Positions 16,423-25,670 of a DNA stretch of 41,415 nt are shown here, one piece after another. Numbering within the stretch: the first letter of the stretch is position 1; each line of letters begins with the position of its first letter. The position numbers and the translations under genes were made by a program. The stretch is taken from contig JAFYTP010000054.1 in NCBI GenBank assembly GCA_017558775.1, positions 1-41,415 of the forward strand, given 5' to 3'. The notes beneath the pieces are model-generated. The model did not search any database. It worked only from the letters and a program-made list of their open reading frames with translations, and was not told the DNA's origin. The stretch is from Bacteroidales bacterium. Its GTDB lineage: Bacteria > Bacteroidota > Bacteroidia > Bacteroidales > UBA932.

Positions 16423-19196
16423 AACAACGTCCAGTCTGTAAAGTCAGCGGCCGGTTCGTCCGGCTGGTCCTTTTCCTGCTCTTTCTGCAGGAGGCCGGCC
16501 GCTTCGCCGCCTTCGGCCGTGGCTTCAGGCGTCTCCGGAATCTCCGGAACCTCGTCGTCCAGTTCGATCTCGATCGGCTCCTCTTCCTCCGGGACTTCGT
16601 CGTCCTCGGGCTTGTGGAGGGGCTCGATGAACTCGACGGACTTGACGTCCAGCGCGCTGCACTTCTTGCCCTTGGCCGTGACGCCCTTCTTGGCGATGAA
16701 TTCCTCGGCGTCCAGCACCTCGGGCTCGCGGCCTTCCTGGCGTCCGCCGAAGGTGAGCTGCACCTGCGGATGCAGGTCCTCGGAAATATCGACCAGCTTC
16801 GACCCCTTGGCCTCGGAGATGAACGACACGGGCGTGTTGTTGCTCTCGACGAAGCTGAACCGCTTGATGTAGTAGGCCTTCGCGGCGTTGTCCCAGTACA
16901 GGACGGTGTAGGTGAGGCCCGGGTCTAGCTTGCAGATCCGGATCACGTCGCCCTGGTACTTGTTCACCAGCTCGTAGTTGGTGGTGTAGTACGTGCCGTC
17001 GGAGAAGATGGCGAGCACGCGGTCGTTGCCGCTGTACTGGCCGATGTGTTCACCGCGGCCGTCCTCGTTCAGACGCTGGATATCCGGATCGTACCAGATG
17101 TCCTTGCCGCCCAGGGTGGTGACACCCTTGGACTTGAGCTGGATCTTCTGGACGGCGTACTTGGTCACGAGGTTGCCCCGGGAGGTGCGGCCCTTGATCG
17201 CGAGGGTGGAGAAGTCGTACTCGAGCTGGGACTTCTTGATGCCCTTCTTCGGACGCAGGGAAACCTTGACGGTCTCCGCCTCGCCGTTATGGTTCACGCT
17301 GAACCACAGGATCTTGGAGCCTTCCGCCCCGGTGGTGATGTCGTACTCCTTGTCGCGGGTGATGGAGGTGATGGCGAAGCGCTTGGCGTAATGGACCGAG
17401 CCCTTGCCGTCCCGGTAGATGACGTTGTAGATGGTGCGGGCGTCGTTCCGGTTGAACACGCCGGCCCACAGCAGATCCTTCCCGAAGAAGGCCTTTTCCG
17501 CCACCTTGGTCACCCGGTACTTGCCGTCCTTGCCGATGACGATGATCTCGGAGAGGTCGGAGCAATCGGCAATGAACTCGGCGCCCTCGGAATTCTTGAG
17601 GCCGATGCCCACGAAGCCTTCCGCGAGGTTCGCGTACAGCTTCGCGTTGTTGTTCACGACCTTGGTCGCGGCGATGGTCTCGAAGGAGGTTATCTCCGTC
17701 AGGCGCGGGTGCTCCTTGCCGTACTTCTTCTTGAGGTTCCGGAACCACTCGATGGTGTACTGCGTCAGGTGGTCGAGCTTGTCGCGCACGTCGCGCATCT
17801 CGTCCTCCAGGGCGTAGATCTTCTCGTCCAGGGCCTTGGTGTCGAACTTGGAGATCTTGCGGACCGGCTTCTCCACGAGCTTCAGGATGTCGTCCATGAT
17901 AATCTCGCGGTGGAGGAGGTCCTGGTACTGCTTCATCTGGGTAAAGATGTCCTGCAGCTGCTCCTCCCAGTCGCGCTGGTTCTGCTCGAGCACCTTGTAG
18001 ATGCGGTTCTCGAAGAAGATGCGCTCCAGGGAGTCGTAGTGCCACTGGTCCTCCAGCTCGCCGAGCTTGATCTCCAGCTCCTGGCCCAGCAGGTCGCGAG
18101 TATGCCAGGTGTCGTACTCGAGGATGTCGTTGACCGACAGGAACTGCGGCTTGTCCTCCTTGATGACGCAGGCGTTCGGGTTCACCGTGGTTTCGCAGTC
18201 GGTGAAAGCGTAAAGCGCGTCGATGGTCTTGTCCGGGGAGACGTCGGCCGGGAGGTGGATAATGATCTCCACCTTGTCCGTGGTCATGTCCTCGATCTTC
18301 TTGATCTTGATCTTGCCCTTGTCCTTGGCCTTGAGGATGCTGTCGATGATCATGTGCGAGGTCTTCCCATAGGGAATCTCGGTGATGGTCACCGTGCTCT
18401 TGTCGACCTTCTCGATCCGGGCGCGGATCTTCACCTGGCCGCCCCTGCGGCCGTGGTTGTACTTGGAGCAGTCCACCAGACCGCCAGTAGGGAAGTCCGG
18501 ATACAGCTCGTAATCCTCTTCTTTCAGGATGGCGACGGACGCGTCGATGAGCTCGTTGAAGTTATGCGGCAGGATGCGGGACTGCATACCCACCGCGATA
18601 CCCTCGGTGCCCTGGGCGAGGAGGATCGGGAAACGGACCGGGAGCTCGGTCGGCTCCTGGTTGCGGCCGTCGTAGGAGGTCATCCAGTGGGTGACCTTCG
18701 GGTCGAAAATCACCTCCTTGGCGAACTTGGACAGGCGTGCCTCGATGTATCGGGGCGCCGCGTTGGAGTCGCCGGTGAGGATGTTACCCCAGTTTCCCTG
18801 ACAGTCGATGGCGTAGCCCTTCTGGCCCAACTGGACCAGGGCGCCCAGGATGGACTGGTCGCCGTGCGGGTGGTACTGCATCGCCTGTCCGACGATGTTC
18901 GCCACCTTCGTGTACCGGCCGTCGTCCATCTTGTACATCGCGTGCAGCACGCGGCGCTGGACGGGCTTCAGACCGTCCACGATGTGCGGCACGGCCCGTT
19001 GCAGGATCACGTAGGAGGAGTAGTCCAGGAACCAGTCCTTGAACATGCCGGAAAGCTTGAACTTCCGGCTGTCGCTTCCGAGCAGGCGGGCGAATTTCCC
19101 CGTCGGCTGGGCGTCTCCGTCAAACGGCTGTTCCTCTTCGAGATTCTGCTCTTCGTCGAGGGGTTCTTCCTGGATATCGTCGAATTCTTCGCTCAT
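16419..19196 (-). CDS. parC: DNA topoisomerase IV / gyrase-like subunit A
   Basis: This is the DNA-cutting subunit of a type IIA topoisomerase, probably topoisomerase IV. The 925 residues have an acidic N-terminal tail (1-40), the winged-helix breakage domain with YHPHGDQSILGAL (108-120) and the active tyrosine in NAAPRYIEARLS (Tyr150), then a coiled-coil tower and C-terminal beta-pinwheel strands. Residues after about 840 are an acidic tail rich in Glu and Pro. The residues after HPHGD read QS instead of the SA common in GyrA, a position linked in other bacteria to quinolone response; its effect here is unknown. The ATP-binding partner gene is not in the window. It lies 15 nt after era. Confidence 0.88.
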   Translation of the reverse strand: MSEEFDDIQEEPLDEEQNLEEEQPFDGDAQPTGKFARLLGSDSRKFKLSGMFKDWFLDYSSYVILQRAVPHIVDGLKPVQRRVLHAMYKMDDGRYTKVANIVGQAMQYHPHGDQSILGALVQLGQKGYAIDCQGNWGNILTGDSNAAPRYIEARLSKFAKEVIFDPKVTHWMTSYDGRNQEPTELPVRFPILLAQGTEGIAVGMQSRILPHNFNELIDASVAILKEEDYELYPDFPTGGLVDCSKYNHGRRGGQVKIRARIEKVDKSTVTITEIPYGKTSHMIIDSILKAKDKGKIKIKKIEDMTTDKVEIIIHLPADVSPDKTIDALYAFTDCETTVNPNACVIKEDKPQFLSVNDILEYDTWHTRDLLGQELEIKLGELEDQWHYDSLERIFFENRIYKVLEQNQRDWEEQLQDIFTQMKQYQDLLHREIIMDDILKLVEKPVRKISKFDTKALDEKIYALEDEMRDVRDKLDHLTQYTIEWFRNLKKKYGKEHPRLTEITSFETIAATKVVNNNAKLYANLAEGFVGIGLKNSEGAEFIADCSDLSEIIVIGKDGKYRVTKVAEKAFFGKDLLWAGVFNRNDARTIYNVIYRDGKGSVHYAKRFAITSITRDKEYDITTGAEGSKILWFSVNHNGEAETVKVSLRPKKGIKKSQLEYDFSTLAIKGRTSRGNLVTKYAVQKIQLKSKGVTTLGGKDIWYDPDIQRLNEDGRGEHIGQYSGNDRVLAIFSDGTYYTTNYELVNKYQGDVIRICKLDPGLTYTVLYWDNAAKAYYIKRFSFVESNNTPVSFISEAKGSKLVDISEDLHPQVQLTFGGRQEGREPEVLDAEEFIAKKGVTAKGKKCSALDVKSVEFIEPLHKPEDDEVPEEEEPIEIELDDEVPEIPETPEATAEGGEAAGLLQKEQEKDQPDEPAADFTDWTLF

Positions 19197-19211
19197 AGCT
19201 AGTCTTAAATG

Positions 19212-20093
19212 TTAGAACTCATACCCGAAGCGGCGGAGCTCCTTGCGGGACTCGCGCCAGTCCGGATCGACCTTGACAAAGGTGGAGAGGAAGACCTTCT
19301 TCTGGAAGAAGTCCTCCATCTCCAGGCGGGCCTCGGTGCCCACCTTTTTCAGGGCTGCGCCCTTCTTGCCGATGATGATGCCCTTCTGGGACTCGCGCAT
19401 CACGTAGATGACGGCGCTGATTTCGTAACGCTCCTCGCCCTCGTGGAAGGCCTCAATCTCAACCTGGCAGCTGTATGGGATTTCGTCGCTGTAGTTGAGG
19501 AAGATCTTCTCCCGCAGGATTTCCGAGGCGAAGAAGCGGAGGTTCTTGTCGGTGAACTGATCCTTGTCGAACCAGGCCGGGGCTTCCGGAAGGCGGCTCG
19601 AAACCGCCTCCAGGATGCTGTCCAGGTTGAACCGCTCCTGCGCCGAGGCGGGGATGATCTCCGCCGCGGGAAGCTGCTCCTTCCACCACTGCATCAGCTC
19701 GACGACCTTCTCCTGGGTGGAGATGTCGATCTTGTTGATGACCACCACGACCGGGCACTCCACCTTGCGGAGCTTCTCGATGTAGGCCTCGTTCTTGTCG
19801 CCCTTCTCCACGGTGTCGGTGACGTACAGGATGATGTCCGCGTCGCCGATGGCCGTGTCCACGAAGTCCAGCATGTTCTGCTGGAGCCGGTAGTTGGGCT
19901 TCAGGATGCCGGGCGTGTCGGAATACACGATCTGGTAGTCCTCACCGTTCACGATGCCCATGATGCGGTGCCGGGTCGTCTGCGCCTTGGCGGTGACGAT
20001 GGAGAGCTTCTCCCCGACGAGCGCGTTCATCAGGGTGGATTTCCCGACGTTCGGGTTACCGATGATATTGACGAAACCTGCCTTGTGTGCCAT
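19212..20093 (-). CDS. era: GTPase Era, 16S rRNA maturation
   Basis: Era is a GTPase that binds the 3' end of 16S rRNA and helps assemble the small ribosomal subunit. The 293 residues carry G1 GNPNVGKST (12-20), the TTRHRIMG switch region, G3 DTPG (59-62), G4 NKID and G5 SAQE, followed by a C-terminal KH domain (EIEAFHEG, then GIIIGKKGAALKKVGTEAR). Length is typical. The start overlaps the pseudouridine synthase stop by 1 nt (TAATG), so the two are likely co-translated, and parC follows 15 nt later. Confidence 0.97.
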   Translation of the reverse strand: MAHKAGFVNIIGNPNVGKSTLMNALVGEKLSIVTAKAQTTRHRIMGIVNGEDYQIVYSDTPGILKPNYRLQQNMLDFVDTAIGDADIILYVTDTVEKGDKNEAYIEKLRKVECPVVVVINKIDISTQEKVVELMQWWKEQLPAAEIIPASAQERFNLDSILEAVSSRLPEAPAWFDKDQFTDKNLRFFASEILREKIFLNYSDEIPYSCQVEIEAFHEGEERYEISAVIYVMRESQKGIIIGKKGAALKKVGTEARLEMEDFFQKKVFLSTFVKVDPDWRESRKELRRFGYEF

Positions 20094-21334
20094 TACACGT
20101 AAGCCCCCATCTTCAGGATGTTCACCTCGCCCTCGGTCAGGTAGCGCCAGTCGCCCTTCTTGAGGCCCTTCTTAGTCAGGCCGGCGAAATAGACGCGGTC
20201 CAGGGCCTTCACCTCATAGCCCAGCGTCTCGAAGATGCGGCGGACGATGCGGTTCTTGCCGGAGTGGATCTCGATGCCCAGCTGGCGGTGGTCGCGGGCG
20301 TCGATGTACTCGAGTTCATCGGCGGCGATCACCCCGTCGGTCAGTTCGATGCCGGCGAGGACCTGGGCCTTGTCCTCCTCGGTGAGGGGGTGGTCCAGGA
20401 CGACCTGGTAGATCTTCTTCTTGTTGTAGGACGGGTGGGTGAGGCGCTCGGCCATCTCCCCGTCGTTGGTGAACATCAGCACACCGGTGGTGTTCTTGTC
20501 CAGGCGGCCGACCGGGAAGACGCGGGTCGGGCATCCCTTGAGGATGTCCATGACGGTCTTTTCCGCGTGCGGGTCGCTGGCGGTGGTGACGTAGCCCTTG
20601 GGCTTGTTCATCACGATGTACACCTTCTCCTCGCCCTTGAGGCGCTGGCCGTTGAAGCGGACGTCGTCGGTGAGGACATTGACCTTGGTGCCCAGTTCCG
20701 TGACGACTTCACCATTGACAGTGACGACACCGCTCTGGATGAGCGTGTCGGCCTCCCTGCGGGAGCAGACGCCGGAATTGGCGATGTACTTGTTCAGACG
20801 GACGACCTCCTTGATCGGAGTCTTTACGGTATCGTCGTCGGAATACTGGTTGCCGCTCACCTGCGGTTTGCGGCTGAGCATGGCGCTCATGCCGGCATCG
20901 GCCTCGGAGCGCTTCTTGTTGAACGGCTTGCGGACGCCGCCGGCCTTGGGGCCGAAGGACGGCTTGCCGAAGCCGGACTTACGGGGTCTGTCGCCGTACG
21001 GCTTGTCACCATGCGGCTTCTCGCCGTAAGGTTTGTCGCCATAGGGCCTGCTGCCGTAGGCCTTGCGCTCGCCCTGCGGGCGACCCGCGCCCTGGGGACG
21101 GCCGGCGCCCTGCGGACGCTCGCCGTACGTTCTGCGCTCACCCTGCGGGCGGGCGCTGTAAGCGCGCTGCGGCCTCTCCTCGGAAGAGGAGGAGTCAAAG
21201 GAACGGCTGGTGCTGTAATCTTCCCGATGTGGGCGGTATCCGCCTTCGCGGCGGCCGTATTCCACTTTCTCTGCGCGGCCTTCGGAAGGCCTCCTGGTGA
21301 AATGGGTATGCGTACCCTTCTTTTTGTTTTCCAT
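20093..21334 (-). CDS. RsuA/RluB-family rRNA pseudouridine synthase with basic low-complexity N-terminus
   Basis: This enzyme isomerises a uridine in ribosomal RNA to pseudouridine. The C-terminal 240 residues are a normal RsuA/RluB/E/F protein: an S4 RNA-binding domain (RLNKYIANSGVCSRREAD, from 179), then VMNKPKGYVTT and the catalytic GRLDKNTTGVLMFT (Asp279). The first 150 residues are unusual, rich in Arg, Gly, Pro, Tyr and Gln, with short repeats of PQGAGR and of YGDKP/HGDKP type (72-116). Such tails are disordered and could bind RNA. From memory, Bacteroidota homologues often have a basic tail, but its length varies. It is first in the operon with era and parC. Confidence 0.9.
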   Translation of the reverse strand: MENKKKGTHTHFTRRPSEGRAEKVEYGRREGGYRPHREDYSTSRSFDSSSSEERPQRAYSARPQGERRTYGERPQGAGRPQGAGRPQGERKAYGSRPYGDKPYGEKPHGDKPYGDRPRKSGFGKPSFGPKAGGVRKPFNKKRSEADAGMSAMLSRKPQVSGNQYSDDDTVKTPIKEVVRLNKYIANSGVCSRREADTLIQSGVVTVNGEVVTELGTKVNVLTDDVRFNGQRLKGEEKVYIVMNKPKGYVTTASDPHAEKTVMDILKGCPTRVFPVGRLDKNTTGVLMFTNDGEMAERLTHPSYNKKKIYQVVLDHPLTEEDKAQVLAGIELTDGVIAADELEYIDARDHRQLGIEIHSGKNRIVRRIFETLGYEVKALDRVYFAGLTKKGLKKGDWRYLTEGEVNILKMGAYV

Positions 21335-21361
21335 GGTTTGTGCCCTTTCTTGGGCTGATTA

Positions 21362-21395
21362 ATTATTTAAAAATCAATGACATCCCGTCATTGTT
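21362..21395 (-). terminator. Rho-independent terminator after the exbB-exbD-tonB operon
   Basis: On the minus strand a perfect 7-bp stem CAATGAC/GTCATTG with loop GGGAT (21393-21375) is followed by ATTTTTAAAT. It lies 20-50 nt after the tonB stop and before the start of the pseudouridine synthase gene on the same strand. Confidence 0.7.
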
Positions 21396-21414
21396 AGGGT
21401 GCTTTTCTGTGGTT

Positions 21415-22209
21415 CTATTGCAGTTTGAAAATGTAAGTGATCGTGCCCATCTGGACGACCGGCGCGTCGGCTTTGGTGTTGAAGTGCGCTTTCATCGCGG
21501 CCGAGCGGGCGGCATTCCAGAGGCCCTTGTCCGTAACCGTGGTTCCTTCCACGCCCGGGAGCGCTTCCGTCACGTTGCCGTACTGGTCCACCTTCACCTG
21601 CACGACGACGGTACCTTCAATTTGGGCGTTGTAGGAGGGCTTGGGCAGGGAACCGACGACGTTGCGGCCTTGCAGGTGCGCATTTGCTGTTCCCGTCAAG
21701 CGTCCTTCCTTTGTGTTGCCGTCGGGCTCGCCGGCTTTGAAACCACCGTCGGACGCCTCCTTCGCGGCGTGCGGCGCCGTGGCGGGATCGTCCTTCTGGC
21801 TCATGCCCGGGAACGAAGCGCGGGGATCAAGTTTAGGCTCTTCCTTCTGGGGAGGGGTGGGAACTTCCACGTCGCCGTGGTTGTTCTGCTTGGTAGCCGG
21901 TGTCCGGTTGGGCCGGTCGCTCACGTGGGGCGACTCCGCCTTCTGGACGAGCTCCACCGGGGCCGTGGGATCCGTCTCCTCCGCCTGGGGCTGCCGGCCG
22001 ACTTTGGTCTGCACGGGCTTCTCCGGATCCAGGACCTCCTCCTCGAAATCGATGAGGAAACTGGTCTCCGGCGGCGGGGGATCCAGGTACTTGAGCCCCG
22101 AGGTCAGGCAAATGACGAGGGCCACGGCGTGGATGGCCACGGTGGCGGCGAGGCCCGTCAGGCGGGCCCGCTTGTCTTGCTGTTCTCTGGAGCGGAGGTA
22201 CGGCTGCAT
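21415..22209 (-). CDS. tonB: TonB-like energy transducer
   Basis: TonB carries proton-motive energy from ExbB/ExbD to outer-membrane transporters. The 264 residues have a cytoplasmic N-terminus, one membrane helix at about 20-40 (GLAATVAIHAVALVICL), an extended Pro/Glu-rich periplasmic spacer (about 45-180) and a C-terminal TonB domain with GTVVVQVKVDQYGNV and AMKAHFN. The final ITYIFKLQ is the usual C-terminal strand. It is the last gene of an exbB-exbD-tonB operon, 5 nt after exbD, and is followed by a terminator. The transporter it serves is not in the window. Confidence 0.88.
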   Translation of the reverse strand: MQPYLRSREQQDKRARLTGLAATVAIHAVALVICLTSGLKYLDPPPPETSFLIDFEEEVLDPEKPVQTKVGRQPQAEETDPTAPVELVQKAESPHVSDRPNRTPATKQNNHGDVEVPTPPQKEEPKLDPRASFPGMSQKDDPATAPHAAKEASDGGFKAGEPDGNTKEGRLTGTANAHLQGRNVVGSLPKPSYNAQIEGTVVVQVKVDQYGNVTEALPGVEGTTVTDKGLWNAARSAAMKAHFNTKADAPVVQMGTITYIFKLQ

Positions 22210-22214
22210 CGCTT

Positions 22215-22625
22215 TTATTCCGGTTGTGTCGCCAGGATCACCTTGTAGTGGTTCCGCTTGGCGATGTTCATGATACCCACGATCTCACCCACGGGGACGC
22301 TCTGGTCGGAGAAGATGGAGAAGGTCGGGTCCTCCTCGCTGGCGAGGAGATCGATCAGCTGGTCCTCCACTTCCTCGTAGGTGGCCGGGTTTTGGTCACC
22401 GTTGATGTGGTAGGTGTAGGTGTCGTCGCCCCAGTCCTTGATGCTGACGCTCACGGTGGCCTTCGCTCCGATCTGGCCCGTGCTCTTCGGAAGGAGGAGC
22501 TTGAGGGCGTTCGGGTTGATGAGCGTGGAGGTCACCAGGAAGAAGATCAGCAACAGGAACACGATGTCCGTCATCGAGGACAACGCGAACGAAGCGTCCA
22601 CCTTGGTGTTTCTCTTCAGTGCCAT
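22215..22625 (-). CDS. exbD: ExbD/TolR biopolymer transport protein
   Basis: ExbD forms part of the ExbB/ExbD proton motor. The 136 residues begin with a basic segment, then one membrane helix at about 15-38 that carries the essential Asp in LSSMTDIVFLLLIFFL (Asp19), followed by a periplasmic domain ending near DQSVPVGEIVGIM and ILATQPE. Length and topology match the family. It lies 3 nt after exbB and 5 nt before tonB. Confidence 0.93.
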   Translation of the reverse strand: MALKRNTKVDASFALSSMTDIVFLLLIFFLVTSTLINPNALKLLLPKSTGQIGAKATVSVSIKDWGDDTYTYHINGDQNPATYEEVEDQLIDLLASEEDPTFSIFSDQSVPVGEIVGIMNIAKRNHYKVILATQPE

Positions 22626-22628
22626 AGA

Positions 22629-23354
22629 CTATTCCTCTCCGGGTTCGTGAAGGACGATGTCGACGAACTGCATCGTGGAGCTCTCCATCTTGTACACCAG
22701 GTTGGAGACCTGGGAGGTGAGCCAGTTGTAGCCGAAGTAGGCGATGATGCCCACGATCAGGCCGCCCACGGTGGTGAGCATGGCGGTGTAAATACCGTCG
22801 CTGAGGAGGGTGATGTCGATGTTGTTGCCCGCCTTGGACATGTTGAAGAAGGCCTTGACCATACCGACGACGGTACCGAGGAAACCGATCATCGGGGCGC
22901 CGCCGGCGATGGTGGCGAGGATCGGCAGACCCTTCTCGAGACGGGAGACCTCGACGTTGCCGGTGTTCTCGATGGCGGTCTGGATGTCGGCCATCGGACG
23001 GCCCAGGCGGTGGATGCCGGTCTCGATCATCCGGGCGACCGGATTGTCATACTTGCGGCAAAGGGCCACGGCGGACTTGGTCTTACCCGCGTTCATGTAG
23101 TCGCGGATGTCGTTCATGAAGTTCCCGTCGATCTTGGACGCTTTCCGCAGCGTCCACCACTTCCATCCGATGATGTAAATGGCGATGATCGAGAGGGCGA
23201 GGAGAACCCACATCAGGGGACCGCCCATCGAGAACATCGAGAAGAGGCTCTCGCTCATCTGGGTGGGCTGGGCGGCCGGGGTCGCGGTCAGCTGCTCCGC
23301 CGCCTCCGTGGCGGTCTGGACCAGCGTGTCTGTCTGCAAAAGGTTGAAAAGCAT
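22629..23354 (-). CDS. exbB: MotA/TolQ/ExbB proton channel protein
   Basis: ExbB is the multi-helix stator of the TonB energising complex. The 241 residues show an N-terminal segment, then membrane helices near 47-66 (GGPLMWVLLALSIIAIYIIG), 140-165 and 185-205. The conserved GLPILATIAGGAPMIGFLGTVVGM motif (written across residues 144-167 as LPILATIAGGAP and GFLGTVVGM) and the GGLIVGIIAYFGYNW end are family hallmarks. It starts the operon; a -7 promoter box lies at 23411-23418. An early Ala/Thr-rich region precedes the first helix. Confidence 0.93.
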   Translation of the reverse strand: MLFNLLQTDTLVQTATEAAEQLTATPAAQPTQMSESLFSMFSMGGPLMWVLLALSIIAIYIIGWKWWTLRKASKIDGNFMNDIRDYMNAGKTKSAVALCRKYDNPVARMIETGIHRLGRPMADIQTAIENTGNVEVSRLEKGLPILATIAGGAPMIGFLGTVVGMVKAFFNMSKAGNNIDITLLSDGIYTAMLTTVGGLIVGIIAYFGYNWLTSQVSNLVYKMESSTMQFVDIVLHEPGEE

Positions 23355-23410
23355 ATCTGTTTCAGTTATTCGTTTTCAATGTCGTTTCTTACGCTTACGC
23401 GTACAACCTA

Positions 23411-23418
23411 CAAAGATA
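23411..23418 (-). promoter_or_regulatory. -7 promoter box of the exbB-exbD-tonB operon
   Basis: The minus strand reads TATCTTTG here, matching the TAnnTTTG consensus. The expected start near 23405 gives a leader of about 50 nt. A TTTTTCG stretch about 20 nt upstream may serve as a weak -33 box. Confidence 0.65.
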
Positions 23419-23440
23419 CAAAAAAATTTCCGAAAAACCT

Positions 23441-23467
23441 CGTCATTCCGGGCTCGGACCCGGAATC
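23441..23467. repeat. Small palindromic repeat at the 3' end of the helicase gene (copy 2 of 3)
   Basis: CGTC, then ATTCCGGG and CCCGGAAT as perfect 8-bp arms around CTCGGA. It matches the copies in murE and at 34941. It abuts the helicase stop codon (23467-23469) and lies upstream of the exbB promoter, so it may act as the helicase transcript's terminator hairpin. Confidence 0.75.
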
Positions 23468-25647
23468 TATTCAGGAAGGTCGGCAAGTTTGAGGAACGCC
23501 GCCCGGATGGACCTGGTCTTGCCGTCCCCGAATTCCACCTCGAAAGTCGTCCATTCCTTGTTCGCGGCCGTGATGACGCCGTCGCCGAAAACGCTGTGCG
23601 TGACGGTGTCGCCGATATGGAACGGGCTCTGGAGTTCGGCCCTGTCGGCGGTGAAGTCGATACTGTCGATGTCGATGGGCCGGTGCGGGTCGAACTCCTC
23701 GTCCAGGACGTGGATGAGGTTCCGGGTGCCGCGCCAAAGGTCCTCGGGGATCACCCCCTCCGTGACCACCATTTCCCGCTTGATTTCCGCCAGGAAACGG
23801 GAGGGATATTTGTTCGCTTTCGTGGAGAGGTTGAAGCCTTCCGACTCGGTGAGGAAGAGGGCCCGTTCGGCCCGGGTGACGGCGACGTACATCAGGCGCC
23901 GCTCTTCCTCCTCGCCCCGCTTCTTGTATTCGCGTATCGTTCTGAGATTCGGGAAGATACCTTCGGAGAGGCCGTAGATGAAGACGAAGGGGAACTCGAG
24001 TCCCTTCGCCTGGTGGATGGTCATCAGTTTGAGGGTGAGAACGTCCTTGCGATGGTCGTCGTTCGTGTATAAGGCGATATCCTGCAGGTAGTCCGCAAGG
24101 GTGGATTCGTCCGGGGTGCGGACGCTCTCGTAGAACTTGATGGAGGACAGGAGTTCGTCCAGGTTCTCCAGCCGGTCCTCGTCCTGGTCCTCGCGGATGT
24201 CCTGCTTGAGGCCGGAAAGGTCCAGCACGTGGTTCAGGAGGTCGCTCACGCGGTGTTCCAGCGCGAAGGCCTTCGCATCCTCGATCAAATCGACAAAGGC
24301 CTGGGCCGATGCCTTCCCGTAGCCGTCCCGGATCTGGAGGGCGCTGAACAGGGACACGCCGTCGCGGTCCGCATCGGCCCGGAGGGTGTCCAGGAACTTC
24401 TTCCCGAGTTTCCGGGAGGGGACATTGACAATGCGCTCGAAGGCGATGTCGTCGTCCTGGTTGTTCACGAGGCGGAGGTAGCTCAGCGCGTCCTTGATCT
24501 CCCGGCGCTCGAAGAAACGCGTGCCGCCCCAGATGGTGTATTCCAGGTGGGCGTTAAGGAGGGCCTGCTCCAACGCGCGGGACTGATAGGTGCTGCGATA
24601 CAGGATGGCGATGTCATTGACCTTGGCGCCGTTCTGGAGGAGGAGTTTGATCTGCGTGACGATCCAGTCGGTCTCCTCCTTCTCAGACTTTCCGTGGTAG
24701 TGGATGACCGCGCGCCCTTCCGCCTTCCGGGTGAAGAGGTCCTTGGGAATGCGGTTCTTGTTATTGGAAATCACGCAGTTGGCGACGTCCAGAATCTTCG
24801 GGGTGGAGCGGTAGTTCTCGTCCAGGATGACGGTCTTGTCCGCCGCGAACTGCACGAAGAGGTCCGGCCGGGCGCCGCGCCATTCGTAGATGGCCTGGTC
24901 CGGGTCGCCCACGATGAAGAGGTTGCGGTGCTTGAAGGCGAGGCGCTCCACGAGGTCCCAGTCGTCCAGGTTGCAGTCCTGCGCCTCATCGACCATGATG
25001 TAGTTGAGGGCGTTCTGCCACCATTCGCAGGCGTCCTGGAAGCGGTCCAGGATGTATTTCGTGACGTTGATGAGGTCGTCGAAGTCCAGGGCGTAGTGCT
25101 TCATCTGCCGGCTCACGTAGCCCGCGAGGCGGGAGGTCTTCCGCATCTCGTCCGTGATCTTCGCCCCCGGGAGCATATAGGCGGGGATATATCCGTTCAG
25201 GGCCTTGTCGATGGAAATGGCGTCCAGGAACTGCTTGACGGTCTTCTCGGTGCGCTTGAGGCCCATCTCGTCCATTGTCTGCTTGGCAATGGCCTTGCGG
25301 TCCTCCTCGTCCAGCACCGTGAAGCCTTTCGGGAAGCCGATGCGGTAGATTTCCTGGCGGAGGAACTTGACGCAGAATCCGTGGATGGTGCACACGAAGT
25401 CGTTGTAATCGCCGCTATGGACCATCCCGGCGATACGCGCGCGCATCTCCGCGGCCGCCTTGTTCGTGAAGGTGAGGCACAGGATGTTGGCCGGGTCGAT
25501 ACCGAGCACATTGACTAGATACGCGTACCTGTGTGTCAATGCCTTCGTCTTGCCCGTACCCGCCCCAGCCACGACGCGGATCCTTCCCTCCGTCGCGGTC
25601 ACGGCCTCCTTCTGCCGGCTGTTCAGTCCTTCGAAAATATCGGTCAT
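23467..25647 (-). CDS. UvrD/PcrA-type 3'-5' DNA helicase (SF1A)
   Basis: This ATP-driven helicase is expected to act in nucleotide excision or mismatch repair, or to clear proteins from DNA. The 726 residues have the Q motif (LNSRQKEAVTA), Walker A VAGAGTGKT (26-34), Walker B MVDEAQDCN, YEWRGARPDLF (motif III), VILDENYRST (motif IV), LMTIHQAKGLEFPFVFI (motif V) and LMYVAVTRAERALFL (motif VI). The C-terminus has the Tudor-like GDTVTHSVFGDGVI typical of UvrD/PcrA. It has no nuclease domain, unlike AddA or RecB. A Shine-Dalgarno-like AAGGAG lies 6 nt before the ATG, rare among its neighbours. Confidence 0.93.
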   Translation of the reverse strand: MTDIFEGLNSRQKEAVTATEGRIRVVAGAGTGKTKALTHRYAYLVNVLGIDPANILCLTFTNKAAAEMRARIAGMVHSGDYNDFVCTIHGFCVKFLRQEIYRIGFPKGFTVLDEEDRKAIAKQTMDEMGLKRTEKTVKQFLDAISIDKALNGYIPAYMLPGAKITDEMRKTSRLAGYVSRQMKHYALDFDDLINVTKYILDRFQDACEWWQNALNYIMVDEAQDCNLDDWDLVERLAFKHRNLFIVGDPDQAIYEWRGARPDLFVQFAADKTVILDENYRSTPKILDVANCVISNNKNRIPKDLFTRKAEGRAVIHYHGKSEKEETDWIVTQIKLLLQNGAKVNDIAILYRSTYQSRALEQALLNAHLEYTIWGGTRFFERREIKDALSYLRLVNNQDDDIAFERIVNVPSRKLGKKFLDTLRADADRDGVSLFSALQIRDGYGKASAQAFVDLIEDAKAFALEHRVSDLLNHVLDLSGLKQDIREDQDEDRLENLDELLSSIKFYESVRTPDESTLADYLQDIALYTNDDHRKDVLTLKLMTIHQAKGLEFPFVFIYGLSEGIFPNLRTIREYKKRGEEEERRLMYVAVTRAERALFLTESEGFNLSTKANKYPSRFLAEIKREMVVTEGVIPEDLWRGTRNLIHVLDEEFDPHRPIDIDSIDFTADRAELQSPFHIGDTVTHSVFGDGVITAANKEWTTFEVEFGDGKTRSIRAAFLKLADLPE

Positions 25648-25659
25648 AGTTGCTCCTTA

Positions 25660-25667
25660 CAAAAATA
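25660..25667 (-). promoter_or_regulatory. Possible -7 box of the helicase gene
   Basis: The minus strand reads TATTTTTG, a match to TAnnTTTG, 13 nt before the helicase ATG at 25647. No clear -33 box. The short distance leaves only a few nt of leader, which would include the AAGGAG sequence only in part. Confidence 0.4.
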
Positions 25668-25670
25668 AGA

